Notes under the pieces: generated by a model | Told to the model about the DNA's origin: nothing | The model's input: only the letters and a program-made list of their open reading frames with translations | Database searches by the model: none | Made by a program: the position numbers and the translations under genes | Part shown: positions 8,365 to 16,980 of the stretch, one piece after another | How the letters are laid out: each line of letters opens with the position of its first letter | Position numbering within the stretch: the first letter of the stretch is position 1 | Assembly (NCBI GenBank): GCA_903926385.1 | Contig: CAIYIS010000080.1 | Location: 104,010-168,009, forward strand | From: an uncultured Bacteroidota bacterium | GTDB lineage: Bacteria; Bacteroidota; Bacteroidia; 2-12-FULL-35-15 | DNA length: 64,000 nt | Reading direction: 5' to 3'

Positions 8365-11300
8365 TTCTTGTAACGAATTTTAGCAACATTGACGCACAGT
8401 TCCGCCACCTTGTCAATTTCTTCAAAACTCATTTGCAGGTAGTATTTATCTCTCACTTCATCAATTAAATAATCGCCAATCAGGTGAATCATTTTTTTAG
8501 GAACATCTACTTCATTTTGCCAATTTACTTTTATGAGTTTTTTTATTATTTCATCAATTGCCAATGCGGTATGTGCAGAAATTTGTTTTCGTGTTTCTGA
8601 ATCACTCACTTTGTTTTGTAATTCCTCATTAGTGATTCCATAAAATGCCTTTGCCACATCAACATTTTGTAGCGATGCAGGAATATCAGTATCGGTATGT
8701 GACAAAACAGCATCCATTATTTCTTTCACTTTGTTTAAATATTGCGCCTCGTTAATTCGTTTGGTTTCATAATCTGCAATAGCATCTTTTAGCATCTGGG
8801 AAAACTTTTTATAGAAAGCAGGGTCTTCCTCCATTTTCTCTGTAATGTGTTTTGCAGTCCTGCTAACAATCTTGTCTGCTTTTGCAACCTTACCAATAGT
8901 ATTCTCAACTTCCTCCTGAAATTTTTCTTTGTCAAAAATATTCACCAACTCTGTTATGGTTGCCACACCTTCGGTTTGAATATGAGTATCAATTAGTTTT
9001 TGAATTTGCCCCTCGTATTGTTTGTAATCAATCACATCAGAATACCGTTGCAATACAGCGGTTCTTAATTTTATAAAAAATGCTAAATCATCTTTATATC
9101 GTTTCATTGTTTTTTCATCTGTGTTTTTGTGAAAGTCAATAGATGAAAAAGCCAGTTTCAAAAGTTTTGCAAATGCTGCCAGTTTATCATAAAAATCAAC
9201 TCTTATCGCTTCGTCTTTTAATAATAGTTGATATGCTTCTGCATCTCTTTTGTTTGAAATCGTTTTGAAAATATCCCATAATTCAGAATATTTCTGTGGT
9301 AATTTTTTTATTTCTTCATTGATATTGGTGAGAGTTCCCAACAAATCCTCATTGTCAAAATCTTCAAATGATGAATACATTTCCAATGCTTCATCCAAAT
9401 TTTGAATCACGCCATAATAGTCTATGATGTATCCATAATCCTTATCAGGATAAACACGGTTTACCCTTGCAATAGCTTGTAATAAGGTATGTCCTTTTAA
9501 ATTCCGTGTGAGATAAAGAACAGTATTTTTTGGTTCATCAAATCCGGTTAAGAGTTTATCTACTACAATAATTATTTCAGGTTTGTCTGATTTTTTAAAA
9601 CGATTGATAAGATTATTCTGGTATTTTTTTGGTGTGCCATGTTCATCCATCATCTTTTTCCAAAATACTTTCACCTTGTCGGTTGATTCAGCATAAGCAC
9701 TATCTTCACCTTCCCTTTCATCAGTTGGAGAAATTAAAACTTCTGTACTGACAATTCCTATTTCATCAAGAAACATTTTATATTTGATTGCAGCATCTTT
9801 ATTTTGTGTTACCAATTGCCCTTTGAAAGGTGTTCTACCCTGAAAATTATCCCGGTAATGATAACTTATGTCCCAACAAATAGCATAAATTTTTTGCTCG
9901 GCAATATTCAGCTGGTCTGCTCTTGAAAATTTTCTTTTCAAATCCGCTTTCTGAAATTCATTCAAAGGTTCTGATATGTTACTAAAAAATTCATCAATTG
10001 GTTTTTCATGTACCGTTTGTTTCGCAAACCTTCCTTCATACAATAAAGGGACAACCGCTTTATCTTTTACAGCCTGGTCAACAGTATAAGCATCTATCAT
10101 TCCACCAAACTTGACTGCCGTACTTTTATCCTTTTTGAAAAGTGGTGTTCCGGTAAATGCAATGAAACAAGCATTAGGTAAAGTCTTTTGCATTTCGATA
10201 TTGAATGTACCATGTTGTGTTCGGTGTCCTTCATCTACCAAAACAAATATGTCGTGGCTCTCCAATGGTTTTGTGATTTTTTTAACTGCTGCTTCAAACT
10301 TATTAATTACAGTTGTAACTACTGAATCACTTTTGCTTTCTAACAATTCAACCAATCTCTGCCCTGTCGTTGCATTCTCTACAAACATTCCGCACTTGCG
10401 AAATGTCCCTGTTATCTGGTCGTCTAAATCTATGCGGTCAGTTACTAATATTATTTTAGGATTGCGGATTTGTTTTTCTAATGCGATTGCTTGAGCAAGC
10501 ATTACCATTGTCAAAGATTTTCCGCTTCCCTGTGTATGCCATACTACACCACCTATTCTTCTTCCATTTTCCAAATGTAAAATCCTGTGAATTGATTTTT
10601 TTATTACAAAGTATTGCTGATAACGTGCAATCTTTTTTTCGCCATTATCAAACAAAATGAAATTAAAAGCTAAATCCATCAGCCTTTCAGGTCGGCATAA
10701 ACTATAAAGGTATTCATCTTGTTTGGTGGGCAATATGTTTTCGCTTTCAAGTGCATCAAAGTAAGAGCGGACATAACGAAACCGTTCTGAAAACAATTTG
10801 CTTTTCTGGTCTGGACTTAAAGGTTGGTTTTTTAAAGTATGTAGAATTCCATTGTAATTATTTTCCTGTTCTTTGTTCTCAAATTTTTCATTCCAAATAG
10901 CCCAAAACTCTTCCGTTGTTCCATTGGTTGCATATTTTGCTGAATCAGTTGCAATGCTCAAAATACTTTGTGCATATACATACAAACTCCGAATACCATC
11001 TTCCTGCTGATTTCGTAACTGCTGACTAATTGCTTGTTGTAATGGCTCTTTCATATCTGGTCGCTTGCACTCAATGATACAAAATGGAATTCCATTTACA
11101 AACAAAACTAAATCCGGGCGGTAATGTTCTTTGCTCATGCTACGCATTACCCCAAATTCTTCGGTTACATGAAATACATTGTTCTCTATATTTTTCCAAT
11201 CAATGTATTGCATTGTAAAACTTTTTTTATCCCCATCAATGCTTTGTTCTAAATCCTTTCCTAATGTAATACGGTTGTAAGCCACTTCACAAGCAGCTAT

Positions 11301-11573
11301 GTAACCCTCATTCATTGGTAAATCTTTCAATGCTAATATTCCAGTTTCAATGTTTGCATCCGTAAACAAAGAAGTTTTAGTTGAACTAACCTTAATGCTA
11401 TTGATTTCCTTTAGCTGATTCCGCAATACTTTTTCCAAAATCACATTACTGGTTTTGTTGCTTCTCAATTCCAATGCTTCTTCAGGACTTAGATATATAT
11501 AACCCAATTTTTGCAATAACTGCAAAGCAGGGATTTGACTTATGTGGTCTTCTTTAAAACTTGGTGTGTCCAT
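8361..11573 (-). CDS. hsdR: Type I restriction endonuclease subunit R
   Basis: The 1070-residue protein has the full HsdR layout. The N-terminal PD-(D/E)xK nuclease has RPDLVLFVNG (D154) and IIECKRPD (E168, K170). The translocase follows, with Walker A HTQGSGKS (about residue 350), the DEAD-like box VDEGH, FTGTPL (motif III) and the later helicase motifs around LLTGFDEP and QAIARVNR. The helical C-terminal third would dock on the methyltransferase. It cleaves unmodified DNA far from the recognition site after ATP-driven translocation. All key residues seem intact. It starts 1 nt after the Pycsar membrane-effector gene and overlaps the metalloprotease gene by 4 nt. It lies about 10 kb downstream of hsdM, which is unusual. 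Confidence 0.95.
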   Translation of the reverse strand: MDTPSFKEDHISQIPALQLLQKLGYIYLSPEEALELRSNKTSNVILEKVLRNQLKEINSIKVSSTKTSLFTDANIETGILALKDLPMNEGYIAACEVAYNRITLGKDLEQSIDGDKKSFTMQYIDWKNIENNVFHVTEEFGVMRSMSKEHYRPDLVLFVNGIPFCIIECKRPDMKEPLQQAISQQLRNQQEDGIRSLYVYAQSILSIATDSAKYATNGTTEEFWAIWNEKFENKEQENNYNGILHTLKNQPLSPDQKSKLFSERFRYVRSYFDALESENILPTKQDEYLYSLCRPERLMDLAFNFILFDNGEKKIARYQQYFVIKKSIHRILHLENGRRIGGVVWHTQGSGKSLTMVMLAQAIALEKQIRNPKIILVTDRIDLDDQITGTFRKCGMFVENATTGQRLVELLESKSDSVVTTVINKFEAAVKKITKPLESHDIFVLVDEGHRTQHGTFNIEMQKTLPNACFIAFTGTPLFKKDKSTAVKFGGMIDAYTVDQAVKDKAVVPLLYEGRFAKQTVHEKPIDEFFSNISEPLNEFQKADLKRKFSRADQLNIAEQKIYAICWDISYHYRDNFQGRTPFKGQLVTQNKDAAIKYKMFLDEIGIVSTEVLISPTDEREGEDSAYAESTDKVKVFWKKMMDEHGTPKKYQNNLINRFKKSDKPEIIIVVDKLLTGFDEPKNTVLYLTRNLKGHTLLQAIARVNRVYPDKDYGYIIDYYGVIQNLDEALEMYSSFEDFDNEDLLGTLTNINEEIKKLPQKYSELWDIFKTISNKRDAEAYQLLLKDEAIRVDFYDKLAAFAKLLKLAFSSIDFHKNTDEKTMKRYKDDLAFFIKLRTAVLQRYSDVIDYKQYEGQIQKLIDTHIQTEGVATITELVNIFDKEKFQEEVENTIGKVAKADKIVSRTAKHITEKMEEDPAFYKKFSQMLKDAIADYETKRINEAQYLNKVKEIMDAVLSHTDTDIPASLQNVDVAKAFYGITNEELQNKVSDSETRKQISAHTALAIDEIIKKLIKVNWQNEVDVPKKMIHLIGDYLIDEVRDKYYLQMSFEEIDKVAELCVNVAKIRYKK

Positions 11574-11574
11574 T

Positions 11575-12123
11575 TTAATCCTTTAAATAAGTATATAAAC
11601 AGAAAATTCCTGCTAAAGGAAAGGTTATATAAGCAGAAATGGTTATCCAAACGGCAATAGTGAAATAGGAATATTTTCTACTTGCTATTATCGAGTTCTG
11701 TCTGATTTGTTCGGCAATATCTTTTTCAAAATCTGGGGGTAAATTTTCCTTCAAATCATATTGGGTTTTATTAATTTCATTCATTATTTCTAAAGTAGTT
11801 TTTGTTTTAAGATACTCAAAGAATAAAGTGTTTGCAATGTTTCCAGACGCATAATATCCGCCTTTAATTATTTTAACTCTCGGTGCAAATGATATTAGAG
11901 CACAAATGCTCGAAAACGCCAACTGTACTATTACAAAAAACAAATAATAACTTAGAAAAGAATTATCCTTTACAAGTTCTAAATCGTAGGTTTTTGTAAT
12001 ACCGTATATTGATGCAGCGTTAAATGCTAGCATCATTGCGTTTTTTGCCTCTGCAAACTTTAACCAGTCATTCACGTTTGAAAATACTTTAAAAAGTCTT
12101 TCTTCGTTTGTCATTTCTGCCAT
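11575..12123 (-). CDS. pycTM: Pycsar-type membrane effector (PycTM-like)
   Basis: The 182-residue protein has an N-terminal W-x-KFAEAKNAM segment (residues 20-30), typical of Pycsar TM effectors (DUF5706-like). Hydrophobic segments follow at about residues 28-42, 57-79 and 153-177, with a charged cytosolic helical section between the last two. In known Pycsar systems, such proteins respond to cyclic CMP or UMP made by the partner cyclase and disrupt the inner membrane of phage-infected cells. The gene lies 15 nt after a PycC-like cyclase gene and 1 nt before hsdR. Assignment rests on the motif, the topology and the cyclase neighbour. Confidence 0.8.
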   Translation of the reverse strand: MAEMTNEERLFKVFSNVNDWLKFAEAKNAMMLAFNAASIYGITKTYDLELVKDNSFLSYYLFFVIVQLAFSSICALISFAPRVKIIKGGYYASGNIANTLFFEYLKTKTTLEIMNEINKTQYDLKENLPPDFEKDIAEQIRQNSIIASRKYSYFTIAVWITISAYITFPLAGIFCLYTYLKD

Positions 12124-12138
12124 GATAAAATTTTGTTA

Positions 12139-13134
12139 TTATTTAATATCCCAATTTACATTTCCTCCATACACTTTTTGGGAAACATTTTTAATTACTT
12201 GCTTTTGTTCAATCCAATAGTTATTAATAATATCATTTCTTTTGGAATTTTCGTTTTTAATTCCATTATAAACTTCCCCTGTCATTAAAATTGCAGGATA
12301 AGATTTCGTTCTCTTTTTTTTTGAAAAATTTATAATATTTCCCCCCATCATATAAAGTTCTCCAGGTTTAATACTACTTATATTATTTGCAAATTCTTCA
12401 GTAGTCATTTCTACTGTTTCAAGAGTAGTTAAATAGTAAGGTGCAAGAGGGTCATAAGATGAATTGCTGGCATATAAAGAGAGGTAGTTAAAAAAAGGCT
12501 TAATTGCTCTGGGATTGATTGGGTTTCTAATCACTTCAAAATAAGTTTCTTCAATTGTTTTATTTGCTACATCAGTCAATCTTGATGCAATGTTTGCAGG
12601 ATAGCCTACCCAAACTAATCCTTTATTTTCTCCATTTTCATTTCCATTTCTTTGAATTCCAACCTTAATTACCCTTAGTTCACCATAGTCAATTCCTATC
12701 CCACATTTGAAATCAACACCTTTGAATTGTTGATTAATGATAAATTTTGCAATATGATTGATTGAGATAGCGCAATTAACGGCATTTGTAAAACAATCAG
12801 TTGATGGAAAAACTATCATAACTCTATCGCCAATAATATTTCGAGTATGACCACTATGGTGGCGTGCTACTTTCAAAACTGCTTTTGTAAAAGCAGTATA
12901 GATTCTACCCATAGTTTGAGTATGATGCTTTTCTGTTAACGCAACAGAATTTCTTATATCAACGTAAAGGACGCAAGTTTCAATTTTTTTACCTTTTTTA
13001 TCTTTGCCACTTTCATAAGTAAGTTCCCCATCCATTGAATTAGGCACTACTCTCGTATCATTGTGAATGAAATTCGTTTTAGTAACATCTATCACATCCT
13101 TTTCAATTTCCTCTATTATGCTTTTTACCGACAT
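12139..13134 (-). CDS. pycC: Class III nucleotide cyclase, PycC-like
   Basis: The 331-residue protein contains a class III adenylate/guanylate cyclase domain without sensor or membrane segments. Visible catalytic elements are the first metal aspartate in LYVDIRNS (D59), the second in IGDRVMIVF (D103), and the transition-state pair in PANIASRL (N181, R185). Stand-alone cyclases of this type next to a TM effector are the pyrimidine cyclases (cCMP or cUMP) of Pycsar defence. Which base is used cannot be read safely from sequence. It sits 12 nt after a second, divergent cyclase gene and 15 nt before the effector. Confidence 0.82.
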   Translation of the reverse strand: MSVKSIIEEIEKDVIDVTKTNFIHNDTRVVPNSMDGELTYESGKDKKGKKIETCVLYVDIRNSVALTEKHHTQTMGRIYTAFTKAVLKVARHHSGHTRNIIGDRVMIVFPSTDCFTNAVNCAISINHIAKFIINQQFKGVDFKCGIGIDYGELRVIKVGIQRNGNENGENKGLVWVGYPANIASRLTDVANKTIEETYFEVIRNPINPRAIKPFFNYLSLYASNSSYDPLAPYYLTTLETVEMTTEEFANNISSIKPGELYMMGGNIINFSKKKRTKSYPAILMTGEVYNGIKNENSKRNDIINNYWIEQKQVIKNVSQKVYGGNVNWDIK

Positions 13135-13146
13135 ATTATTTTATAT

Positions 13147-13935
13147 TTATATATAACCAGGGAATTTCATATACTTTACTTTAGTAAAATCAACACCTTG
13201 TAATTTACCTGATTCAAATCCTCTACATGAAACAATCGATTTATCAAAAATGCTGTAGTCCCAACCTAAGTGGTCGTAAGATGAACCATCATAAAAGTTT
13301 ATTGCATTGGACTTGGAAACACTCTCTAACCTGTATAAGTCAGTAATTGGTTGACCTATTATTGTGTATTCTCCATAATGTTCCCCTGGCACCTTGTAAT
13401 AATTCACAGTTCCTTTATGTATAGCAACTTTTACATTCTTACCTGAACCATGAAACTTTTTGATAGCTTCTTCAGCACATGTTTCTGCTTTATAAACATG
13501 TTGGGGATTTGGCAAATCCAAAAATGGTTTACCGAACACACAAATAATTCCATCGCCCATTAACTTCTCAATTTCACCACCATTTCTATAAATAATTGGA
13601 ATTATTTTTTTATAGTAGTCATCCAAGTAATTTTTCATTTTTGAATTTGTCCATCCAGAAATAGTTTTCGAAAAGGAAGTAATATCAATAAAAAGCAAGA
13701 CGACATCTTCTTCTCTCCCTTCATCAAAATATTTAATTAGGTCAGGTTTTGCAGGGTTTAAGTTTTCGTTAATAAACGAAAACATTCTTCTTTCATTTAG
13801 GCTACCCGAATCAAATGCTTTTTTTAAAATATCCTTAGCTTCCGATTTTTCTAAATAATTTTTCACCATTCTGTCTTTAACGTTCAACTCATAGAACTCC
13901 TGTTTTAGGGAATAAATTTGATTAAGATTTGGCAT
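13147..13935 (-). CDS. Second class III cyclase-domain protein, divergent active site
   Basis: This 262-residue protein has a class III cyclase domain after an N-terminal helical segment of about 75 residues. The metal aspartates are present in LFIDITSF (D84) and LMGDGIICVFG (D128). The position matching the transition-state asparagine appears to be threonine (GQPITDLYRLE, T198), while the arginine is kept (R202). The canonical pattern is N-x3-R, as in the neighbouring cyclase. It could be a weak cyclase, or the partner of a heterodimeric active site with the adjacent PycC-like protein. It lies 30 nt after the DUF4917 gene. Class III enzymes work as dimers, so pairing is plausible but inferred. 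Confidence 0.75.
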   Translation of the reverse strand: MPNLNQIYSLKQEFYELNVKDRMVKNYLEKSEAKDILKKAFDSGSLNERRMFSFINENLNPAKPDLIKYFDEGREEDVVLLFIDITSFSKTISGWTNSKMKNYLDDYYKKIIPIIYRNGGEIEKLMGDGIICVFGKPFLDLPNPQHVYKAETCAEEAIKKFHGSGKNVKVAIHKGTVNYYKVPGEHYGEYTIIGQPITDLYRLESVSKSNAINFYDGSSYDHLGWDYSIFDKSIVSCRGFESGKLQGVDFTKVKYMKFPGYI

Positions 13936-13965
13936 TTCTTTTTATTTATAAATAGTTTAAATTTT

Positions 13966-15072
13966 TTATTTTTCAACTTTATTTTTTTCTCCCCAAACAT
14001 TAGCAGAATTAGCATCGTAATAACTGATTGCAAAATCTTGGTTTCTTCTTTTTCTTTTTATTGCTTCAACACTTGCAATAATTTTCTTATTGCCCACCGA
14101 ATCAGGATTACCATATATGCTAACGAAAAGATGATTGAATTTCCCGTTAGAAATTTTCTTTATTATATGTTCATCGTTTTCAGAAAACGAAACCCCATAG
14201 GTGAAAAGACATGAGGTTGAGCGTTTGTCACCCGTTTTCATTCGAGTGCTAAAACTTTTATAAGAATGAAATAAATATCCGCTGTGAGAAATTCTTGTTA
14301 GTTTTTTCTTGCTGTCGCCTTCTGCAACAAATAAAGGGAAACGATTTTCTTCTAATGCTTCTCGTGTTTGCTCAATTAAAGGTTTGCCTGTATTAACCCA
14401 AGTGAACTTTTCTATTTCTGCATCCTTTTCAAAAATATGCAATGCTCCATGAAGGTAATGTATATTCTGCCCGTGTGCATTACTGTCACCTTGCCAAATC
14501 ACATAATCTGAAACCGAAACAGGAATATCCGCATCATTAAGCTCTACATCTTTTCCAAATCCATCATTAGGTTGAGCATTTAGCAATCCTTCATTCATTC
14601 CGTACATCAAAGTCCAGTAAAGCAACAAGTCGTAATTCAAAGAATAAATTACCCCATCGTTACCAAGAAAATTATTCAGGAACTGAATACATGCTTTGTA
14701 TTTGCTTTCGCCTAAGTCAGAGGGTCTGCCCGGATGGTTCTTTGCAATCGTTTCAATCAATATTTCTTTCAGCTTCTGTGCGTGTTTGTGAATGAGTGCA
14801 ACAGTTTTTGGTAATGCTTTGTAAGACGGTAAAACAATACTACAATGTTCAAGTGCTTTAACCACTTCTTCAAAATCCTGTGTATTAAGATTCTTAAAAA
14901 CTTCTTTCACTTCTGGCATTTTTGAAAAGTCGGCTTGCTTAAATAATGATGTATATGTAAATATAGTCGGTACGCAAGCAATGCTGAAACCATTCCCAAG
15001 CAGTAAGTTTTTTTTATTATAACTTCCGGCTTGTTTAATTGCTTCTTGAAAAGAGAGTAGTTTCATTGTCAT
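13966..15072 (-). CDS. DUF4917-like / SIR2-like protein, putative NADase effector
   Basis: The 368-residue protein shows the SIR2-like pattern used in several defence systems: LLLGNGFS (residues 23-30, nucleotide-binding), YSLNYD (143-148, catalytic asparagine region), YLHG (206-209, catalytic histidine) and YGVSFSENDEHI (292-303). Spacing and order fit the SIR2_2/DUF4917 group. SIR2-like defence proteins often degrade NAD+, so this may be an effector. No TIR or SAVED domain is visible, so what would activate it is unknown. It lies 8 nt after the CD-NTase gene and 30 nt before a cyclase gene, between the CBASS and Pycsar sets. It could respond to a nucleotide signal from either side or act alone. 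Confidence 0.68.
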   Translation of the reverse strand: MTMKLLSFQEAIKQAGSYNKKNLLLGNGFSIACVPTIFTYTSLFKQADFSKMPEVKEVFKNLNTQDFEEVVKALEHCSIVLPSYKALPKTVALIHKHAQKLKEILIETIAKNHPGRPSDLGESKYKACIQFLNNFLGNDGVIYSLNYDLLLYWTLMYGMNEGLLNAQPNDGFGKDVELNDADIPVSVSDYVIWQGDSNAHGQNIHYLHGALHIFEKDAEIEKFTWVNTGKPLIEQTREALEENRFPLFVAEGDSKKKLTRISHSGYLFHSYKSFSTRMKTGDKRSTSCLFTYGVSFSENDEHIIKKISNGKFNHLFVSIYGNPDSVGNKKIIASVEAIKRKRRNQDFAISYYDANSANVWGEKNKVEK

Positions 15073-15080
15073 TAATTAAT

Positions 15081-15944
15081 TTATTCATTAGGAAACTTTT
15101 CGCCAAACAGTTGTTTCCAAATATTACATGCTTTTCCGTTACTGTTTGTTTCAACGGCTTGTTTTGCTTCTGAAAGCATGTGTCTATATATCTCTTTAAA
15201 GTTTGTTCGCTGGTTAAAATCTAATTTTAATAAATTATCCTTTGGAGTTGCCGGATTCATTGCAACCGTATCAACAAAACCACCACCGAAACAAGTTTCA
15301 ATTGCTTTGGCTGTTTCATAAAAAGCTCTATCATCACGTTTGTTGGGTTTGTAATAATTCGCAATCCAAACTGTGAATGCAATTCCACTTGGCATTTTCT
15401 TAGCCCTTTGATTTGCCCACGACTTAAAATATTTTACCAACCGCATTAATTGTCCATTCTTGTCTTTCTTTCTTTCAAACCAATCGCACAATTCTTTTGG
15501 GTCGCTTTCCAACCACCCATTTTTTGTGGCTAAGAATGGGTGCTTGTCATTTTGTGTTTTATAGTACACCGGTATATCAATATCAAAATCGCCTTTGTAA
15601 ATAACACGGATACATTTATCTCTGTGTTCGACTCCCGTAACAGTATGGTCTTTCACTGCATTAAAAACATTTTTCTGTAAGCTGAGAGGTTCAATATTCG
15701 GTTTCTCCAAAAAGTAAACTCCAAGGTCAACATCATAAGAACTTTCCTTGTCCATTACCATTGTTCCCATTTTGTAAGAGCCTTGAATGTAAAACTTTGG
15801 GACAAGAAGTTTTGCATGTGCTTTGAAATATTGTGTGATGCGTTTTTCTAATGCCGTCCGTGCAGCAATCAATTTCTTTTTTTTGCTCGAACTAATTGAA
15901 ACATTTTGTTCAAATTTTAAAAAGTGGTTATGAGTATTCGCCAT
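15081..15944 (-). CDS. CD-NTase (CBASS signalling nucleotide synthase)
   Basis: The 287-residue protein has the cGAS/DncV-like nucleotidyltransferase signature: YIQGSYKMGT (GS at 55-56), YDVDLGVYF (D71, D73), and the third acidic position in GDFDIDIPVYY (D121 or D123). The length fits a single catalytic core. Such enzymes make cyclic di- or trinucleotides on phage infection and switch on a paired effector. It starts 1 nt after a patatin phospholipase gene, the usual CapV effector partner. No Cap2/Cap3 ubiquitin-like genes are next to it, which fits a type I CBASS. The clade and product were not assigned. Confidence 0.88.
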   Translation of the reverse strand: MANTHNHFLKFEQNVSISSSKKKKLIAARTALEKRITQYFKAHAKLLVPKFYIQGSYKMGTMVMDKESSYDVDLGVYFLEKPNIEPLSLQKNVFNAVKDHTVTGVEHRDKCIRVIYKGDFDIDIPVYYKTQNDKHPFLATKNGWLESDPKELCDWFERKKDKNGQLMRLVKYFKSWANQRAKKMPSGIAFTVWIANYYKPNKRDDRAFYETAKAIETCFGGGFVDTVAMNPATPKDNLLKLDFNQRTNFKEIYRHMLSEAKQAVETNSNGKACNIWKQLFGEKFPNE

Positions 15945-15945
15945 A

Positions 15946-16980
15946 TTATGTTGTATATAAAAAGTGTTTATTTAAAATTTCATTTCCTTTAACCTGAAAT
16001 TCTCTTGTTGCCCTTTCCGACAAACGTTTTAATTTGTCTTGGTTTGTTTCGTCAAGCGCAATGTTTGAGGTTTCATCAAGTTCAGTATCTATTCTGCTAT
16101 AAATAAAATTATCAACTTCGCTTCTTCCAATTCCTTTATGTAATAAACTAACTAAATTTTCTACTTGCTGTGATTGAGCCTGCATAAATAAGTCAATTAA
16201 TCTTTTCTTTCCATCTTTAAGCATCCAATAATTTATACCCCATTTTTTACTATTTACTGAGTCGGAGTACTTGCAATAACCTGTTCCAATTGATAATACA
16301 TTAAGTTCATTCAAAGGTCTGTTAAAGGCTTTTTGAGCCTCTATAATACCAATCAAAGTAGGATTATTTGCCACGACTCCTCCGTCAACTTTGTTTGCAA
16401 ATGAATTTTCTATACCATTTAAATCTGTATATGTTGTTGAGTAGGGGTCAAAATAAGTAGGTGCAGAAGATGTTGCAAGCGCAACTTTATAAGCAGGAAT
16501 GTGAAAATCTCTTGTAAATGCGGGATGATAATTGTTCTTAAGAACAGAAGGAGCGCCATTTAATAAATCATAAATGGGAACACAAACATTTGTTTTGCAA
16601 TCTTTAAGACGAGGGTCTATATTTTGTTTGAAAGCCCTTTTATACTTTGCTCGTATTAGTTCTTCCAACCCTGCTCTATTGTGTGCCGAATATTTTAATT
16701 TTTTTATAAATCCTTTCTTTTTACTCCCAAAAATAGCTGACGCATTATCCAAATAAAGTTTATAGATTTCGGAGGCTGGCATTCCTAAAGCTAAACCAAT
16801 TGCAATTATACCTCCCGTTGAAGTCCCACAAATTAAATCGAAATGTTGGAAGATTTGTGTTTTTTCTACTCCCTTTGCTTTTAATTCTGCTTCAATTTTA
16901 GCTAAGAACATAGCCGGAAATACACCACGAATCCCGCCTCCGTCAATGGATAATATTTTGAAAGGTTTTTGTTCTTTCAT
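15946..16980 (-). CDS. capV: Patatin-like phospholipase, CBASS effector (CapV-like)
   Basis: The 344-residue protein is a patatin-family lipase. It has the oxyanion loop SIDGGGIRG (residues 11-19), the nucleophile elbow GTSTG (52-56, Ser54) and the dyad aspartate in VDGGVVANNP (Asp199). All catalytic residues are present. CapV effectors are activated by cyclic nucleotides from the paired CD-NTase and degrade membrane phospholipids, causing abortive infection. It lies 1 nt upstream of the CD-NTase gene in transcription order and overlaps the hsdS stop by 4 nt. The placement directly after hsdS links translation of the restriction specificity subunit with the CBASS effector. Confidence 0.88.
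   Translation of the reverse strand: MKEQKPFKILSIDGGGIRGVFPAMFLAKIEAELKAKGVEKTQIFQHFDLICGTSTGGIIAIGLALGMPASEIYKLYLDNASAIFGSKKKGFIKKLKYSAHNRAGLEELIRAKYKRAFKQNIDPRLKDCKTNVCVPIYDLLNGAPSVLKNNYHPAFTRDFHIPAYKVALATSSAPTYFDPYSTTYTDLNGIENSFANKVDGGVVANNPTLIGIIEAQKAFNRPLNELNVLSIGTGYCKYSDSVNSKKWGINYWMLKDGKKRLIDLFMQAQSQQVENLVSLLHKGIGRSEVDNFIYSRIDTELDETSNIALDETNQDKLKRLSERATREFQVKGNEILNKHFLYTT

Noticed and set aside
10111..10494. 127-codon open frame opposite hsdR
   Set aside because: It is a frame shadow of the helicase region of hsdR, which has clear motifs on the minus strand.
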